NCBI RefSeq assembly: GCF_000760595.1
Contig: NZ_BBNM01000012.1
Span: 34,945 to 98,944, forward strand
Source of the DNA: Acinetobacter soli
GTDB lineage: Bacteria > Pseudomonadota > Gammaproteobacteria > Pseudomonadales > Moraxellaceae
Direction: 5' to 3'
Length of the DNA stretch: 64,000 nucleotides
The notes beneath the pieces were generated by a model, which was not told the DNA's origin, searched no databases, and saw only the letters and a list, made by a program, of their open reading frames with translations. The position numbers were made by a program, and so were the translations under genes. Of this stretch, positions 37,094 through 46,447 are shown piece by piece; position 1 is the stretch's first letter; each line of letters opens with the position of its first letter.

Positions 37094-38326
37094 TTACTGA
37101 GCGCTTGAGCCATGCGCCAAATGTACAGGGTGTTTGGGCTTTCTGACAAGCATTAGTGCAGATATTGCAGCAATCAGGATAATCGGAATACTTGAACCAA
37201 TGACGATGGTCGAGCTCTGACCTAACGAAAGTAGGAAACCTGCAACCAACGGTCCGGCAAAAGAACCGATTCGTCCAATTGCAACTGCTGCACCCACGCC
37301 CGTGCCACGCATTTCGGTTGGATAATACATTGCCGCCAAACCATATAAAGCAGATTGTCCACCCACAATAAACAAGCCACAACCCACGGCAGAAAGTGCC
37401 AGCAATGCAACTGTTGGTGAAATCGACAGACAGCACAAAGCGACCAGAATACCCGCATAGATAAACTTAATCACACTGCTCATACGCATCTTGTCGAGCA
37501 GCATACCCATCAAAATAGAACCAAAAATTCCGCCTACGTTGTATCCCATCTGTACATAGTTGGCTTCAAGTTTAGACAATCCTTGTGAACCCATAAGCAG
37601 TGGTAACCAGTTCAGCAAGAAATAGAGCACCACCAGCGTACAAAAGAAACTGATCCATAATTGAATGGTCGACATCCGTCTTTCTTTTGCAAACAGCACT
37701 TCCCAAAATGGTGTAGTACTTTGCAGGTGTGTTTTTTTCTGCAGATAGCTGTTGGATTCAGGCAAGAACTTCATTAAGAGTGGAATGAGTAATATCGGCG
37801 CAATACCACCCACATAAAAAATATGCCGCCACTCTGCATCGCCTGCCATAAGCATAGCCACAACAGAGGTCAGTAGCCCTCCAAATGGAATGCCACTGTA
37901 CATAATACTGACTGCGGTGGCCTTGCGGTTTTCAGCCACAGCTTCTGATGTAACCGTAATCATCATGGGTAATGCACCGCCCATACCTAAACCAGTAAGA
38001 AAACGAATCACCAGCAATAAGTTATAGTTAGCGGCAAAAGCTGTCAGTAATGACATGATCCCGAACAGCATAATACTCAAAATTAAAATCTTTTTACGGC
38101 CTACAATATCTGCCAAACGACCACCGATAATCGCGCCTGGCAGGGTTCCAATAATTGCAGCACTAAATGCCCAAGCCATTTGGGCATTATCTAACATAAA
38201 TTCGGCACGCATTCGCGGTGCTGCTACACCCATCGATTGAAGATCAAAGCCTTCAAATATCGCTATAGCAAAGCACAGCAGTAACGTAAGTTTCGCCCTT
38301 CCCGACGCCTTCGATACGGTATCCAT
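37094..38326 (-). CDS. hcaK: HcaK, MFS transporter of aromatic acids
   Basis: A 410-residue permease of the aromatic acid:H+ symporter group of the major facilitator superfamily, with twelve spans and the motif GGRLADIVGRKKIL between spans 2 and 3, plus FEGFDLQSMG in span 1. The same DG/FD pattern occurs in PcaK (60092). The start at ATG 38326 has GGAAGAG upstream. It is divergent from hcaA, with repeated operator-like sequences between, and is expected to import hydroxycinnamates. Confidence 0.9.
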   Translation of the reverse strand: MDTVSKASGRAKLTLLLCFAIAIFEGFDLQSMGVAAPRMRAEFMLDNAQMAWAFSAAIIGTLPGAIIGGRLADIVGRKKILILSIMLFGIMSLLTAFAANYNLLLVIRFLTGLGMGGALPMMITVTSEAVAENRKATAVSIMYSGIPFGGLLTSVVAMLMAGDAEWRHIFYVGGIAPILLIPLLMKFLPESNSYLQKKTHLQSTTPFWEVLFAKERRMSTIQLWISFFCTLVVLYFLLNWLPLLMGSQGLSKLEANYVQMGYNVGGIFGSILMGMLLDKMRMSSVIKFIYAGILVALCCLSISPTVALLALSAVGCGLFIVGGQSALYGLAAMYYPTEMRGTGVGAAVAIGRIGSFAGPLVAGFLLSLGQSSTIVIGSSIPIILIAAISALMLVRKPKHPVHLAHGSSAQ

Positions 38327-38395
38327 AGTCTCTTCCTTATTTTGACTAAACATCCTTTACGTTTTTATTGTCAATGTTCAAAGAACACACATAAA

Positions 38396-38411
38396 ATATC
38401 AGTTAAGCTTA
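38396..38411. promoter_or_regulatory. Candidate HcaR operator, hcaK side
   Basis: ATATCAGTTAAGCTTA. Its near-exact reverse complement lies at 38520-38535 (15 of 16 bases). Confidence 0.65.
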
Positions 38412-38519
38412 TAAAAAAATCAATATGTTTTTTTATTAAATTTTCTAAAAAATATTTTTAACATTAAAAATCATAAGATTATAAAAAAAATATAAAATTC
38501 TTCAAAAAACGCTTGAATG

Positions 38520-38535
38520 TAAGTTTAACTGATAT
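38520..38535. promoter_or_regulatory. Candidate HcaR operator, hcaA side
   Basis: TAAGTTTAACTGATAT, the reverse complement of the hcaK-side element with one change, 47 bases before hcaA. Confidence 0.65.
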
Positions 38536-38582
38536 TAAATTAAATCCAAGACAGCATAATTTGTCATTCAAGGAGAAAACAA

Positions 38583-39416
38583 ATGACATACGATAAACGT
38601 TGGGAAACCGTTGATGTACAAGTAGAACATGGAATTGCATGGGTCACACTTAATCGCCCTCACAAAAAAAATGCAATGAGCCCAACACTCAACCGTGAAA
38701 TGATCGATGTGCTTGAAACACTCGAGCTAGATTCAGAGGCAAAAGTGCTGGTGTTAACTGGTGCCGGTGATTCTTGGACTGCTGGCATGGATTTAAAAGA
38801 ATATTTCCGTGAAGTAGATGCTCAACCTGAAATTTTCCAAGAACGTATTCGACGTGATTCGTGTCGCTGGCAGTGGCAATTACTTCGTATGTACTCTAAA
38901 CCAACAATTGCCATGGTTAACGGCTGGTGTTTTGGTGGTGGTTTCTCGCCACTGGTGGCCTGTGATTTAGCCATTGCAGCCGATGAAGCCACTTTCGGAC
39001 TGTCAGAAATTAACTGGGGCATTCCACCGGGCAACCTCGTCAGTAAAGCGATGGCAGATACGGTTGGGCATCGTGCATCACTGTATTACATTATGACCGG
39101 TAAAACTTTTACCGGTAAAGAAGCTGAAGCAATGGGTCTGATTAATAAAAGCGTCCCGCTTGCACAGCTAAAGACTGAAGTGACAGAACTGGCACAGTGT
39201 CTGGTCGAGAAAAACCCTGTCGTTTTACGTACAGCTAAAAATGGCTTTAAGCGCTGTCGTGAGCTGACATGGGATCAGAATGAAGATTATTTATATGCCA
39301 AACTGGATCAATGTAATCATCGAGATACTGAGGGCGGCCGCCAAGAGGGTTTAAAACAGTTCTTAGATGAAAAATCGATTAAGCCAGGTTTGCAAAGCTA
39401 TAAGCGTACAGGTTAA
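38583..39416 (+). CDS. hcaA: HcaA, hydroxycinnamoyl-CoA hydratase/lyase
   Basis: A 277-residue crotonase-fold enzyme that hydrates and cleaves p-coumaroyl-, caffeoyl- or feruloyl-CoA to the aldehyde and acetyl-CoA. It has the family opening WVTLNRPHKKNAMSPTL, the oxyanion region NGWCFGGGFSPLVACD and SEINWGIPPG with the catalytic Glu. AAGGAG precedes ATG 38583. First gene of the hca operon. Confidence 0.93.
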   Translation: MTYDKRWETVDVQVEHGIAWVTLNRPHKKNAMSPTLNREMIDVLETLELDSEAKVLVLTGAGDSWTAGMDLKEYFREVDAQPEIFQERIRRDSCRWQWQLLRMYSKPTIAMVNGWCFGGGFSPLVACDLAIAADEATFGLSEINWGIPPGNLVSKAMADTVGHRASLYYIMTGKTFTGKEAEAMGLINKSVPLAQLKTEVTELAQCLVEKNPVVLRTAKNGFKRCRELTWDQNEDYLYAKLDQCNHRDTEGGRQEGLKQFLDEKSIKPGLQSYKRTG

Positions 39417-39452
39417 GTTCGCAACATCAATGCTCAAGTAAGGATACACTCG

Positions 39453-40904
39453 ATGCAACATGTACAGTTACTTATTGATAGTCAGTCTGTCGATGCTGCC
39501 AATCAAGCCACCTTTGAACGCATTAGCCCAATAGACGGTCATGTTGCAAGTGTTGCTGCTGCTGCAACACTTGAGGATGTCGATCGTGCACTTGAATCGG
39601 CTAGCCGTGCATTTCAAATTTGGTCGAAAGTTTCGCCGACTGAACGTCGTTTACGCTTGCTCAAAGCGGCAGATCTGATGGATCAAAATACCGAAAAGTT
39701 TATCGAAATCGGTATGCGTGAAACAGGTTCAACAGCCACATGGTATGGCTTTAATGTACATCTGGCAGCCAACATGCTACGCGAAGCCGCCGCGATGACC
39801 ACTCAAATTGATGGAAGCTTAATTCCGTCTGATGTACCGGGCAATCTGGCAATGGGAATTCGGGTGCCATGTGGTGTTGTAGTCGGGATCGCGCCTTGGA
39901 ATGCACCTGTTATTTTGCCAACCCGAGCACTTGCAATACCTTTAGCTTGTGGCAATACGGTAGTACTCAAAGCCTCGGAAGCTTGTCCGGCAACCCATAG
40001 CTTGATAGGTGCAATTTTAAATGAAGCTGGTTTGGGTGAAGGTGTGGTTAATGTCATTACACATGCACCTCAAGATGCACCACAAGTCGTTGAGCGTCTG
40101 ATTGAACACCCTGCAGCTAAACGCATTAATTTCACCGGTTCGACCAAAGTAGGTAAAATTATTGCCGAAACAGCAGCAAAGCATCTTAAACCTGTTTTAT
40201 TAGAACTTGGTGGTAAGGCGCCTGTGGTGATTTTAAATGATGCCGATCTGGATGAAGCTGTGAATGCGGTTGCATTTGGTGCATTTTTCAACCAAGGCCA
40301 GATTTGTATGTCGACAGAACGCGTTTTGGTTCAAGACGGCATTGCAGATCGCTTTATTGAAAAGCTCATTCAAAAAACTGCCTCACTTAAAGCAGGTAAT
40401 CCAACGCAGCAAGGCAGTATGTTGGGTGTACTTGAAAGCCGACGCGCAGCAGAGCGAATTCAGCACTTACTTGAAGATGCACAGCAAAAAGGTGCCAACC
40501 TTCCGTTGGGTATCCAGATTCAAGATACCCTCATGCAACCGACACTCGTACTGGATATTCAACCCGAAATGTTGTTGTATCGCGAAGAATCATTTGGGCC
40601 AGTTTGTACAGTACAACGTTTTGCTAGCATTGAAGACGGTGTTCGCTTGGCAAATGACAGTGAGTTTGGTTTATCTTCGGCTGTGTTTAGTCAAAACTTT
40701 GGTTTGGCGATGGATGTTGCCAAACAGATTGACTCCGGGATTTGCCACATCAATGGTGCAACCGTACACGATGAAGCACAGATGCCCTTCGGTGGCACTA
40801 AATCGAGTGGTTATGGTCGCTTTGGCAGTAAAGCATCCATTGCTGAATTTACCGAGCTTCGCTGGATTACCGTACAAACACAGCCACGCCATTACCCAAT
40901 TTAA
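39453..40904 (+). CDS. hcaB: HcaB, hydroxybenzaldehyde dehydrogenase
   Basis: A 483-residue NAD-dependent aldehyde dehydrogenase: IAPWNAPVILPTRALA, LELGGKAPV with the catalytic Glu, and FFNQGQICMSTER with the catalytic Cys. It oxidises the aromatic aldehyde from HcaA to 4-hydroxybenzoate, protocatechuate or vanillate. A small hairpin (AACCAT/ATGGTT, 40903-40919) overlaps its stop. Confidence 0.93.
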   Translation: MQHVQLLIDSQSVDAANQATFERISPIDGHVASVAAAATLEDVDRALESASRAFQIWSKVSPTERRLRLLKAADLMDQNTEKFIEIGMRETGSTATWYGFNVHLAANMLREAAAMTTQIDGSLIPSDVPGNLAMGIRVPCGVVVGIAPWNAPVILPTRALAIPLACGNTVVLKASEACPATHSLIGAILNEAGLGEGVVNVITHAPQDAPQVVERLIEHPAAKRINFTGSTKVGKIIAETAAKHLKPVLLELGGKAPVVILNDADLDEAVNAVAFGAFFNQGQICMSTERVLVQDGIADRFIEKLIQKTASLKAGNPTQQGSMLGVLESRRAAERIQHLLEDAQQKGANLPLGIQIQDTLMQPTLVLDIQPEMLLYREESFGPVCTVQRFASIEDGVRLANDSEFGLSSAVFSQNFGLAMDVAKQIDSGICHINGATVHDEAQMPFGGTKSSGYGRFGSKASIAEFTELRWITVQTQPRHYPI

Positions 40905-40989
40905 CCATTGGGTATGGTTTTAAAAAATAACGATATAAAAATTGCATGATGCAAAAAAGTACAGCGATGTACAACATGGAGTGAACGAA

Positions 40990-42870
40990 ATGCAAATGAA
41001 TGCCACTCAATCACAAGACAGAGAGCGCTTTGTAAAACTTGGACAACATGCAATTGACTATTTTTATAAAGGTCCGGTTTTACATATTCAACCCAAAGAA
41101 CAACTCAAGGCTTATCCGCAAAAACTGACCGATCGTTTGATTCATTTTGCTAAAGTTAAGCCCGACCATACCTTTGCCGCTAAACGCAATACACAAGGCG
41201 AATGGATCAGGCTCAGTTATGCAGAAACCTTGCAACGTGCTTGGCATATTGCACAAGCTTTGCATCAGCGCAACTTAAGCCAAGAACGACCTTTGGTAAT
41301 TTTATCGGGAAATGATCTTGAACACTTAACGCTTTCGATGGGCGCGATGTTGGCAGGTGTACCATTTTCTGCTATTTCGCCAGCCTACTCACTGGTATCT
41401 CAAGATTTTGGCAAATTAAAACATGTCTTTGATGTGCTCACCCCAGGCATGGTGTATGCAAATGATGGACAAGCTTTTGCTAAAGCCATTCAAAGCTGTA
41501 CGCAGGATCATATTGAAATTGTGACCAATAAAGGCATTATAGGTGATCAAGTCTGTACATCGTTTCAGTCTTTATTAGATACCCCCGTGACCGATGTTCA
41601 AGAGCATTATGAAACGCTAGATGAGCATCAGATTGCCAAGTTTTTATTTACATCCGGTTCGACCAAGCTTCCAAAGGCTGTTCCGACCACACATTTGATG
41701 CTATGTATCAATCAACAAATGCTACTTCAAACTTTTCCAGAGTTTGAAGACACACCGCCTGTATTGCTGGACTGGCTGTCTTGGCATCATACATTTGGTG
41801 GAAGCCACAATGTTGGGATCGCGCTTTATAACGGCGGAACCATTTACATCGATGACGGTAAGCCCGTTCCGGGAAAATTTGATGAAACGATTCGAAATTT
41901 AAAAGAAATTTCACCGACGGTTTATCTAAATGTACCCAAAGGCTGGGAAGAACTCACCGATGCACTGGAAAAAGATGCCGAACTCAGAGATCGCTTCTTT
42001 GCCAACGTTAAAATTTTGTTTTTTGCTGGTGCTGCATTATCTGAAGCAGGATGGAACCGACTCGATAAAATTGCACAGGCACATTGCGGTGAAAAAATCC
42101 GCATTATGAGTGGCTTGGGCATGACCGAAACGGCACCATCGTGCGCCTTTACCACAGGCCCGCGGGTAATGGCTGGTTTTATTGGCTACCCTGCTCCAGG
42201 CTGCGAAATCAAGCTGGTACCATATGGCGATAAACTTGAATTTTGCGTGCGTGGCTTACATGTCATGAAAGGCTACTGGCGACTAAAACCCGATCAGCAA
42301 AGCACAATTTTTGATGAAGACGGTTTTTTCCATACCGGCGATGCGGTACGTCTGGTCGATCCAAACGACCCTGCACAGGGCCTGATGTACGACGGCCGTA
42401 TTGCAGAAGATTTTAAACTCAACACGGGCACCTTTGTTAATGTCGGTACTTTACGCAACAAGGCACTCATTCAAGGTAATTTGTTGATTCAAGATGTTTG
42501 TATCACCGGTTCAAATCTAAATGCGATTGGCTTCTTGGTTTTTCCTAAGCTTGATGCCTGTGCAGATTTTGCTGGTCTGAATATGAAAAATCATAGTGCA
42601 ACAGATATCTTGCAACACCCTAAAGTACAGCAGTGGTTTCGACAGTTTTTAATTCAGTACAACAAAGATGCCACGGGCAGTTCAAATCGGGTATCAATGT
42701 TGTATTTAATGACTGAAGCACCACAGCTCGATGCAGGTGAAGTGACTGATAAGGGCAATTTAAATCAGAGTAACATCTTAAAACGTCGTGCTGCACTGGT
42801 CGAAGAACTGTATAACAAACAAACAGATAATCCATTGATTGTACGTATACCCGTTTTAAATCACTCCTAG
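40990..42870 (+). CDS. hcaC: HcaC, hydroxycinnamate CoA ligase
   Basis: A 626-residue AMP-forming ligase. The P-loop motif FTSGSTKLPKAVP, the later MSGLGMTETAPSC and GDAVRL match the family. It activates hydroxycinnamates for HcaA. ATG 40990 is chosen because GGAG lies eight bases upstream; the frame runs back to a TTG at 40942. The C-terminal domain contains the unusual DGRIAEDFKLNTGTFVN instead of the commoner lysine loop, as in feruloyl-CoA synthetases. Confidence 0.92.
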   Translation: MQMNATQSQDRERFVKLGQHAIDYFYKGPVLHIQPKEQLKAYPQKLTDRLIHFAKVKPDHTFAAKRNTQGEWIRLSYAETLQRAWHIAQALHQRNLSQERPLVILSGNDLEHLTLSMGAMLAGVPFSAISPAYSLVSQDFGKLKHVFDVLTPGMVYANDGQAFAKAIQSCTQDHIEIVTNKGIIGDQVCTSFQSLLDTPVTDVQEHYETLDEHQIAKFLFTSGSTKLPKAVPTTHLMLCINQQMLLQTFPEFEDTPPVLLDWLSWHHTFGGSHNVGIALYNGGTIYIDDGKPVPGKFDETIRNLKEISPTVYLNVPKGWEELTDALEKDAELRDRFFANVKILFFAGAALSEAGWNRLDKIAQAHCGEKIRIMSGLGMTETAPSCAFTTGPRVMAGFIGYPAPGCEIKLVPYGDKLEFCVRGLHVMKGYWRLKPDQQSTIFDEDGFFHTGDAVRLVDPNDPAQGLMYDGRIAEDFKLNTGTFVNVGTLRNKALIQGNLLIQDVCITGSNLNAIGFLVFPKLDACADFAGLNMKNHSATDILQHPKVQQWFRQFLIQYNKDATGSSNRVSMLYLMTEAPQLDAGEVTDKGNLNQSNILKRRAALVEELYNKQTDNPLIVRIPVLNHS

Positions 42871-42939
42871 TTTTATTTCTTGTTCTCAAGCTCATTTCGT
42901 ATGGGCTTAGGCCTTGATCATGCTAAAAAAAGGTGAAAT

Positions 42940-44079
42940 ATGCAGCAAGATACTGATTTTGAATTGTTCCGCGATACCTACAAACGTTTTTTAAACGATC
43001 ATGTTGCGCCCTATTACGAGCAATGGGAGCACGATGGCCTGATTCCTCGACATATCTGGAACTTACTCGGTGAAAATGGGTTCTTGTGTGTCGATGTTCC
43101 AGAAGAATACGGTGGATATGGCGCACCAGTTCACTACTCGCTCATGCTGGTGCAAGAAACTGCACGCGCAGGATTTGGCTCACTTGCGGTTGCCATTGGT
43201 GGACAAAATGAACTGGTCTCTCCTTATATCCAAAATATGGGTAGTGAGGCGCAAAAGAAATACTGGTTACCCAAAATGGTATCGGGCGAAGTGGTAACAG
43301 CAATTGCCATGACCGAAGCCAATGCCGGATCAGACCTTCAAGCTATTCGCACTCAAGCGATTTTAAAAAACGAGCATTACGTCATTGATGGTTCAAAAAC
43401 CTTTATCTCCAACGGACTACATGCCGATTTAATTGTTCTGGTTGCCAAAACAGACCCACAGGCACGCGCAAAAGGTATTTCTCTGTTTTTGGTCGATGCG
43501 CAACTTGAAGGTGTTGAAAAAGGACGTTCGCTTAAAAAAATTGGACTGCATGCACAAGACACCGCCGAACTCTTTTTTGATGGCGTTCATGTACCTGTAA
43601 CTCAGCGCCTTGGTCAAGAAGGCCAAGGCTTTACATATCTGATGCAAGAGCTCCCCCGTGAACGTTTAAGTATTGCGATGATGGGTATGGGATCGATTTG
43701 GGGCGCGATTGACCTGACCACCAATTATGTACAAGAGCGTAAGGCATTTGGCCAAACACTGGCGCAGCTTCAAAACACGCGCTTTGTGATTGCCAATGCA
43801 CAAATCAAAGCCAAAGCAGCGCAAGCATTTATTCATGAATGTGCCCAAATGTACCATCAGGGGGCGCTGACTGTGGGCCATGTTGCTGCATTGAAATGCT
43901 TTATTACCGATACCCAGTGCGACGTGATCGATCAACTGCTGCAATTATTTGGGGGATACGGCTATATGCAGGAATATCCGATTTCTCGTTTTTTTGTCGA
44001 TTCACGTGTGCAAAAAATTTACGGTGGCACCAACGAAATCATGAAGGAAATCGTGGCGCGAGACGTACTCGGAAAATAA
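42940..44079 (+). CDS. hcaD: HcaD, acyl-CoA dehydrogenase
   Basis: A 379-residue true acyl-CoA dehydrogenase: AMTEANAGSDL, SNGLHADLIV and the C-terminal YGGTNEIMKEIVAR. In the hca pathway it desaturates dihydro-compounds (phenylpropanoyl-CoA) to hydroxycinnamoyl-CoA. It feeds hydrogenated substrates into the HcaA step. Confidence 0.91.
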   Translation: MQQDTDFELFRDTYKRFLNDHVAPYYEQWEHDGLIPRHIWNLLGENGFLCVDVPEEYGGYGAPVHYSLMLVQETARAGFGSLAVAIGGQNELVSPYIQNMGSEAQKKYWLPKMVSGEVVTAIAMTEANAGSDLQAIRTQAILKNEHYVIDGSKTFISNGLHADLIVLVAKTDPQARAKGISLFLVDAQLEGVEKGRSLKKIGLHAQDTAELFFDGVHVPVTQRLGQEGQGFTYLMQELPRERLSIAMMGMGSIWGAIDLTTNYVQERKAFGQTLAQLQNTRFVIANAQIKAKAAQAFIHECAQMYHQGALTVGHVAALKCFITDTQCDVIDQLLQLFGGYGYMQEYPISRFFVDSRVQKIYGGTNEIMKEIVARDVLGK

Positions 44080-44100
44080 CCAATATTTTTTAAACCTCAT

Positions 44101-44117
44101 GGTTGGTACAACCAACC
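44101..44117 (+). repeat. Hairpin in front of the hcaE porin
   Basis: GGTTGGT-ACA-ACCAACC, a perfect 7-bp stem between hcaD and hcaE, with no T-run after it. Confidence 0.7.
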
Positions 44118-44154
44118 CTGTCAAAACAACAAAGATGTTTCAGGAAGAAATACA

Positions 44155-45405
44155 ATGTCAAAATTATGGATGTACTCTGCTGTGATGCTCTCGGGTTCTG
44201 TATTTGCTTCAGACTTTATTGATAAAAGTACAGTCGAACTCACCACACGAAATTTCTATTTCGATCGCGACTATCAAGAAGTCTCTAAATATCCCGCTGC
44301 AAAAGACTGGACACAAGGCTTTATTTTTAAAGCAAATTCTGGTTATACCGAAGGAACCATTGGTTTTGGGCTCGATGTTCTGGCTACAGCAGGATTTAAG
44401 CTCGATGCCAGTGCCAAATATGCGGGTACAGGCAATTTACCTCGCGACACGGTCACCAATGAACCCGCCAGCAGCTACGGCGAAATTGGCCTGACCGGTA
44501 AAGCAAAAGTCAGTCAGACCGAATTAAAAGTAGGAACACTCAGACCGATGAATCCTGTGCTGGTGGCCTCTCCTGCACGCCTACTACCGCAAACCTACCG
44601 GGGTATTTCACTGGAATCGAAAGATATTAAGAATTTTGAGCTGCAAGGAGCATTTATAGACAAGGTGAATCAGCGCGACTCGACCAATTATGAAAATATC
44701 AAGATTTCAGCGGTGAATGGCCGTTTCAAAAGTGCTGAAACGAATGGTCTTTACTACGCAGGTGGCTATTACAATGTAAGTCCGGCTTTACGTTTAGGAT
44801 TATTTTATCTGGATGTTAATAATTTATACGATCAGATGACAACTGGCTTTTTATACAAATGGGACATAAATCCGCAAACTCGTTTAAGCAGCTATCTACA
44901 TTACTATCGTAGCCGCGATGAAGGCCAAGCAAAGGCTGGTTTGGTCGACAACGATTTATATCATGCGCATTTTGAGCTTAAACGCCAAAATCATAAATTT
45001 ATTTTTGGTACCTTTCAGCATTTTGGTGAAACCGCTTTTCCATATTTAACGGGTGGTGAAACAGGACTGCTCATCGATACATGGCCGGGCGAATTTTTGA
45101 ATCCGAAAGAAAAAGCATACAGCTTTCGTTATGAGTATGACTTTAAAGATTATGTGCCGGGTTTACGCTTCATGACACGCTACACCATGGGCCGCAATAT
45201 TTATGCGCCTAACTTGGGTGGAACGGATTTAAAAGAGCGCGAAACAGATTTCGATATTGGCTACACCGTACAAACTGGCTGGCTTAAAAACCTTTCCCTT
45301 CGTGCTCGCTATGCGATCTATGACAACAACATGCTGGCCACAGCCAATATCAAACCAGTGAATGAAACCCGAATTAACATCGATTACACATGGAAATTTA
45401 AATAA
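44155..45405 (+). CDS. hcaE: HcaE, OprD-family porin
   Basis: A 416-residue outer-membrane porin with signal peptide (cleavage near VFAS) and mature N-terminal VELTTRNFYFDRDY. It ends YTWKFK, close to the barrel C-terminal aromatic signal. Expected to admit hydroxycinnamates across the outer membrane. AGGAAG precedes the start. It is flanked by a hairpin and a terminator-like stem. Confidence 0.9.
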   Translation: MSKLWMYSAVMLSGSVFASDFIDKSTVELTTRNFYFDRDYQEVSKYPAAKDWTQGFIFKANSGYTEGTIGFGLDVLATAGFKLDASAKYAGTGNLPRDTVTNEPASSYGEIGLTGKAKVSQTELKVGTLRPMNPVLVASPARLLPQTYRGISLESKDIKNFELQGAFIDKVNQRDSTNYENIKISAVNGRFKSAETNGLYYAGGYYNVSPALRLGLFYLDVNNLYDQMTTGFLYKWDINPQTRLSSYLHYYRSRDEGQAKAGLVDNDLYHAHFELKRQNHKFIFGTFQHFGETAFPYLTGGETGLLIDTWPGEFLNPKEKAYSFRYEYDFKDYVPGLRFMTRYTMGRNIYAPNLGGTDLKERETDFDIGYTVQTGWLKNLSLRARYAIYDNNMLATANIKPVNETRINIDYTWKFK

Positions 45406-45413
45406 TGACTCAA

Positions 45414-45449
45414 ACAAGGTATTAGCATAATGCTAGCGCCTTGTTTTTT
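45414..45449 (+). terminator. Stem-loop with T-run after hcaE
   Basis: ACAAGG pairs with CCTTGT, and the inner TTAGCAT/ATGCTAG continues the stem; six T follow. It separates hcaE from the next genes, so those may depend on readthrough or another promoter. Confidence 0.8.
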
Positions 45450-45462
45450 CAGGAACAATAAT

Positions 45463-46002
45463 ATGAATAAAAAAATAATAGCGCTCTGCTTTAGTCTTGC
45501 TTGTGCACACCAAACACATGCAGTACCCCAATTTGCACCACCACCGCTACATCTTCAACCATTGGCCACATTTAGTGTCGATTTAAACGCACCTGTCTGG
45601 GAACTTGGTTCAACCAGTGATGCAGGCAAGCGACGTATTATCCCCATTACAGGAGGCACTTTTGAAGGCAAAACACTCAAAGGCAAAATTTTGAATAATG
45701 GTGCAGATTGGCAAATTGTTGATGCGCAAGGTCATGCCATTATTGATACGCGCTATTTACTTCAAACCGATGATGGTGCACTGATTTACCTGCAAACCAA
45801 AGGTTATCGATATGGTCCGCCAGACGTTTTAAAACAACTGGCTCAAGGCAAAGAGGTCGACCCGAAAACTTATTATTTTAAAGTCACCATGCAGTTTGAA
45901 ACCAGTGCGCCTCAATACGCGTGGTTGAACCATACCATTGGCGTGGGAAGTGCCATGCGTCTGGGAAAAGCTGTTGTGTATGACGCGTATGCGCTTCAAT
46001 AA
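45463..46002 (+). CDS. Exported DUF3237-type protein in the hca operon
   Basis: A 179-residue protein with a signal peptide (MNKKIIALCFSLACAHQTHA) and the DUF3237 pattern FSVDLNAPVWELG, GGTFEGKTLKGKILNNGADWQ and DTRYLLQTDDGALIYLQTKGYRYGP. Start set at ATG 45463 (AGGA upstream). Family function is unknown; it is followed by a thioesterase and the esterase hcaG, so an exported role in aryl-ester handling is plausible. It may correspond to hcaF of other Acinetobacter, which I cannot verify. Confidence 0.82.
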   Translation: MNKKIIALCFSLACAHQTHAVPQFAPPPLHLQPLATFSVDLNAPVWELGSTSDAGKRRIIPITGGTFEGKTLKGKILNNGADWQIVDAQGHAIIDTRYLLQTDDGALIYLQTKGYRYGPPDVLKQLAQGKEVDPKTYYFKVTMQFETSAPQYAWLNHTIGVGSAMRLGKAVVYDAYALQ

Positions 46003-46019
46003 GTCGTGAGGAGTGATTC

Positions 46020-46424
46020 ATGATGCTGCCAGATCTATCTGTTCCTGCACACTTACCCCCCATTCATCATTTGCTAGGTGGCCATAGCATTCAATGGAAC
46101 CCAGATCAACTTGAACTTGAAGTCAGATATCAGGCACTTGAGAGCTTTACCAACCCGCGAGGCACCATTGAAGGTGGAATGCTTTGCGCCATGCTGGACG
46201 ATGTCATGGGGCTCTTTGCCTACTATGCCAATCAGCAGCAAGCAGCCACGACTATTAATCTGACCACAGATTTTTTAAGGCCGTGTCTGGTGGGGATTGT
46301 AGTGACGAAATGTCGATTTATCAAACAAGGAAAATCCATTTTAAACATCGAAAGTGAAGCGTGGCAAAACCATAAACTTGTGGCGCGTAGTACCGCAAAT
46401 TTCATGGTCTTGGCACATGCATAA
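46020..46424 (+). CDS. PaaI-type hotdog thioesterase
   Basis: A 134-residue hotdog-fold thioesterase. It has the hotdog pattern NPRGTIEGGMLCAMLDDVMG with the conserved Asp. It could hydrolyse trapped aromatic-CoA esters when the pathway stalls. GAGGAG lies before ATG 46020, 17 bases after the DUF3237 gene and 23 before hcaG. Confidence 0.85.
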   Translation: MMLPDLSVPAHLPPIHHLLGGHSIQWNPDQLELEVRYQALESFTNPRGTIEGGMLCAMLDDVMGLFAYYANQQQAATTINLTTDFLRPCLVGIVVTKCRFIKQGKSILNIESEAWQNHKLVARSTANFMVLAHA

Positions 46425-46447
46425 ATTTCAGGCATAAGGATATTGCA

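Noticed and set aside
40264..40923. 219-residue frame overlapping hcaB
   Set aside because: Second frame inside a clear aldehyde dehydrogenase gene; translation shows no domain-like pattern.
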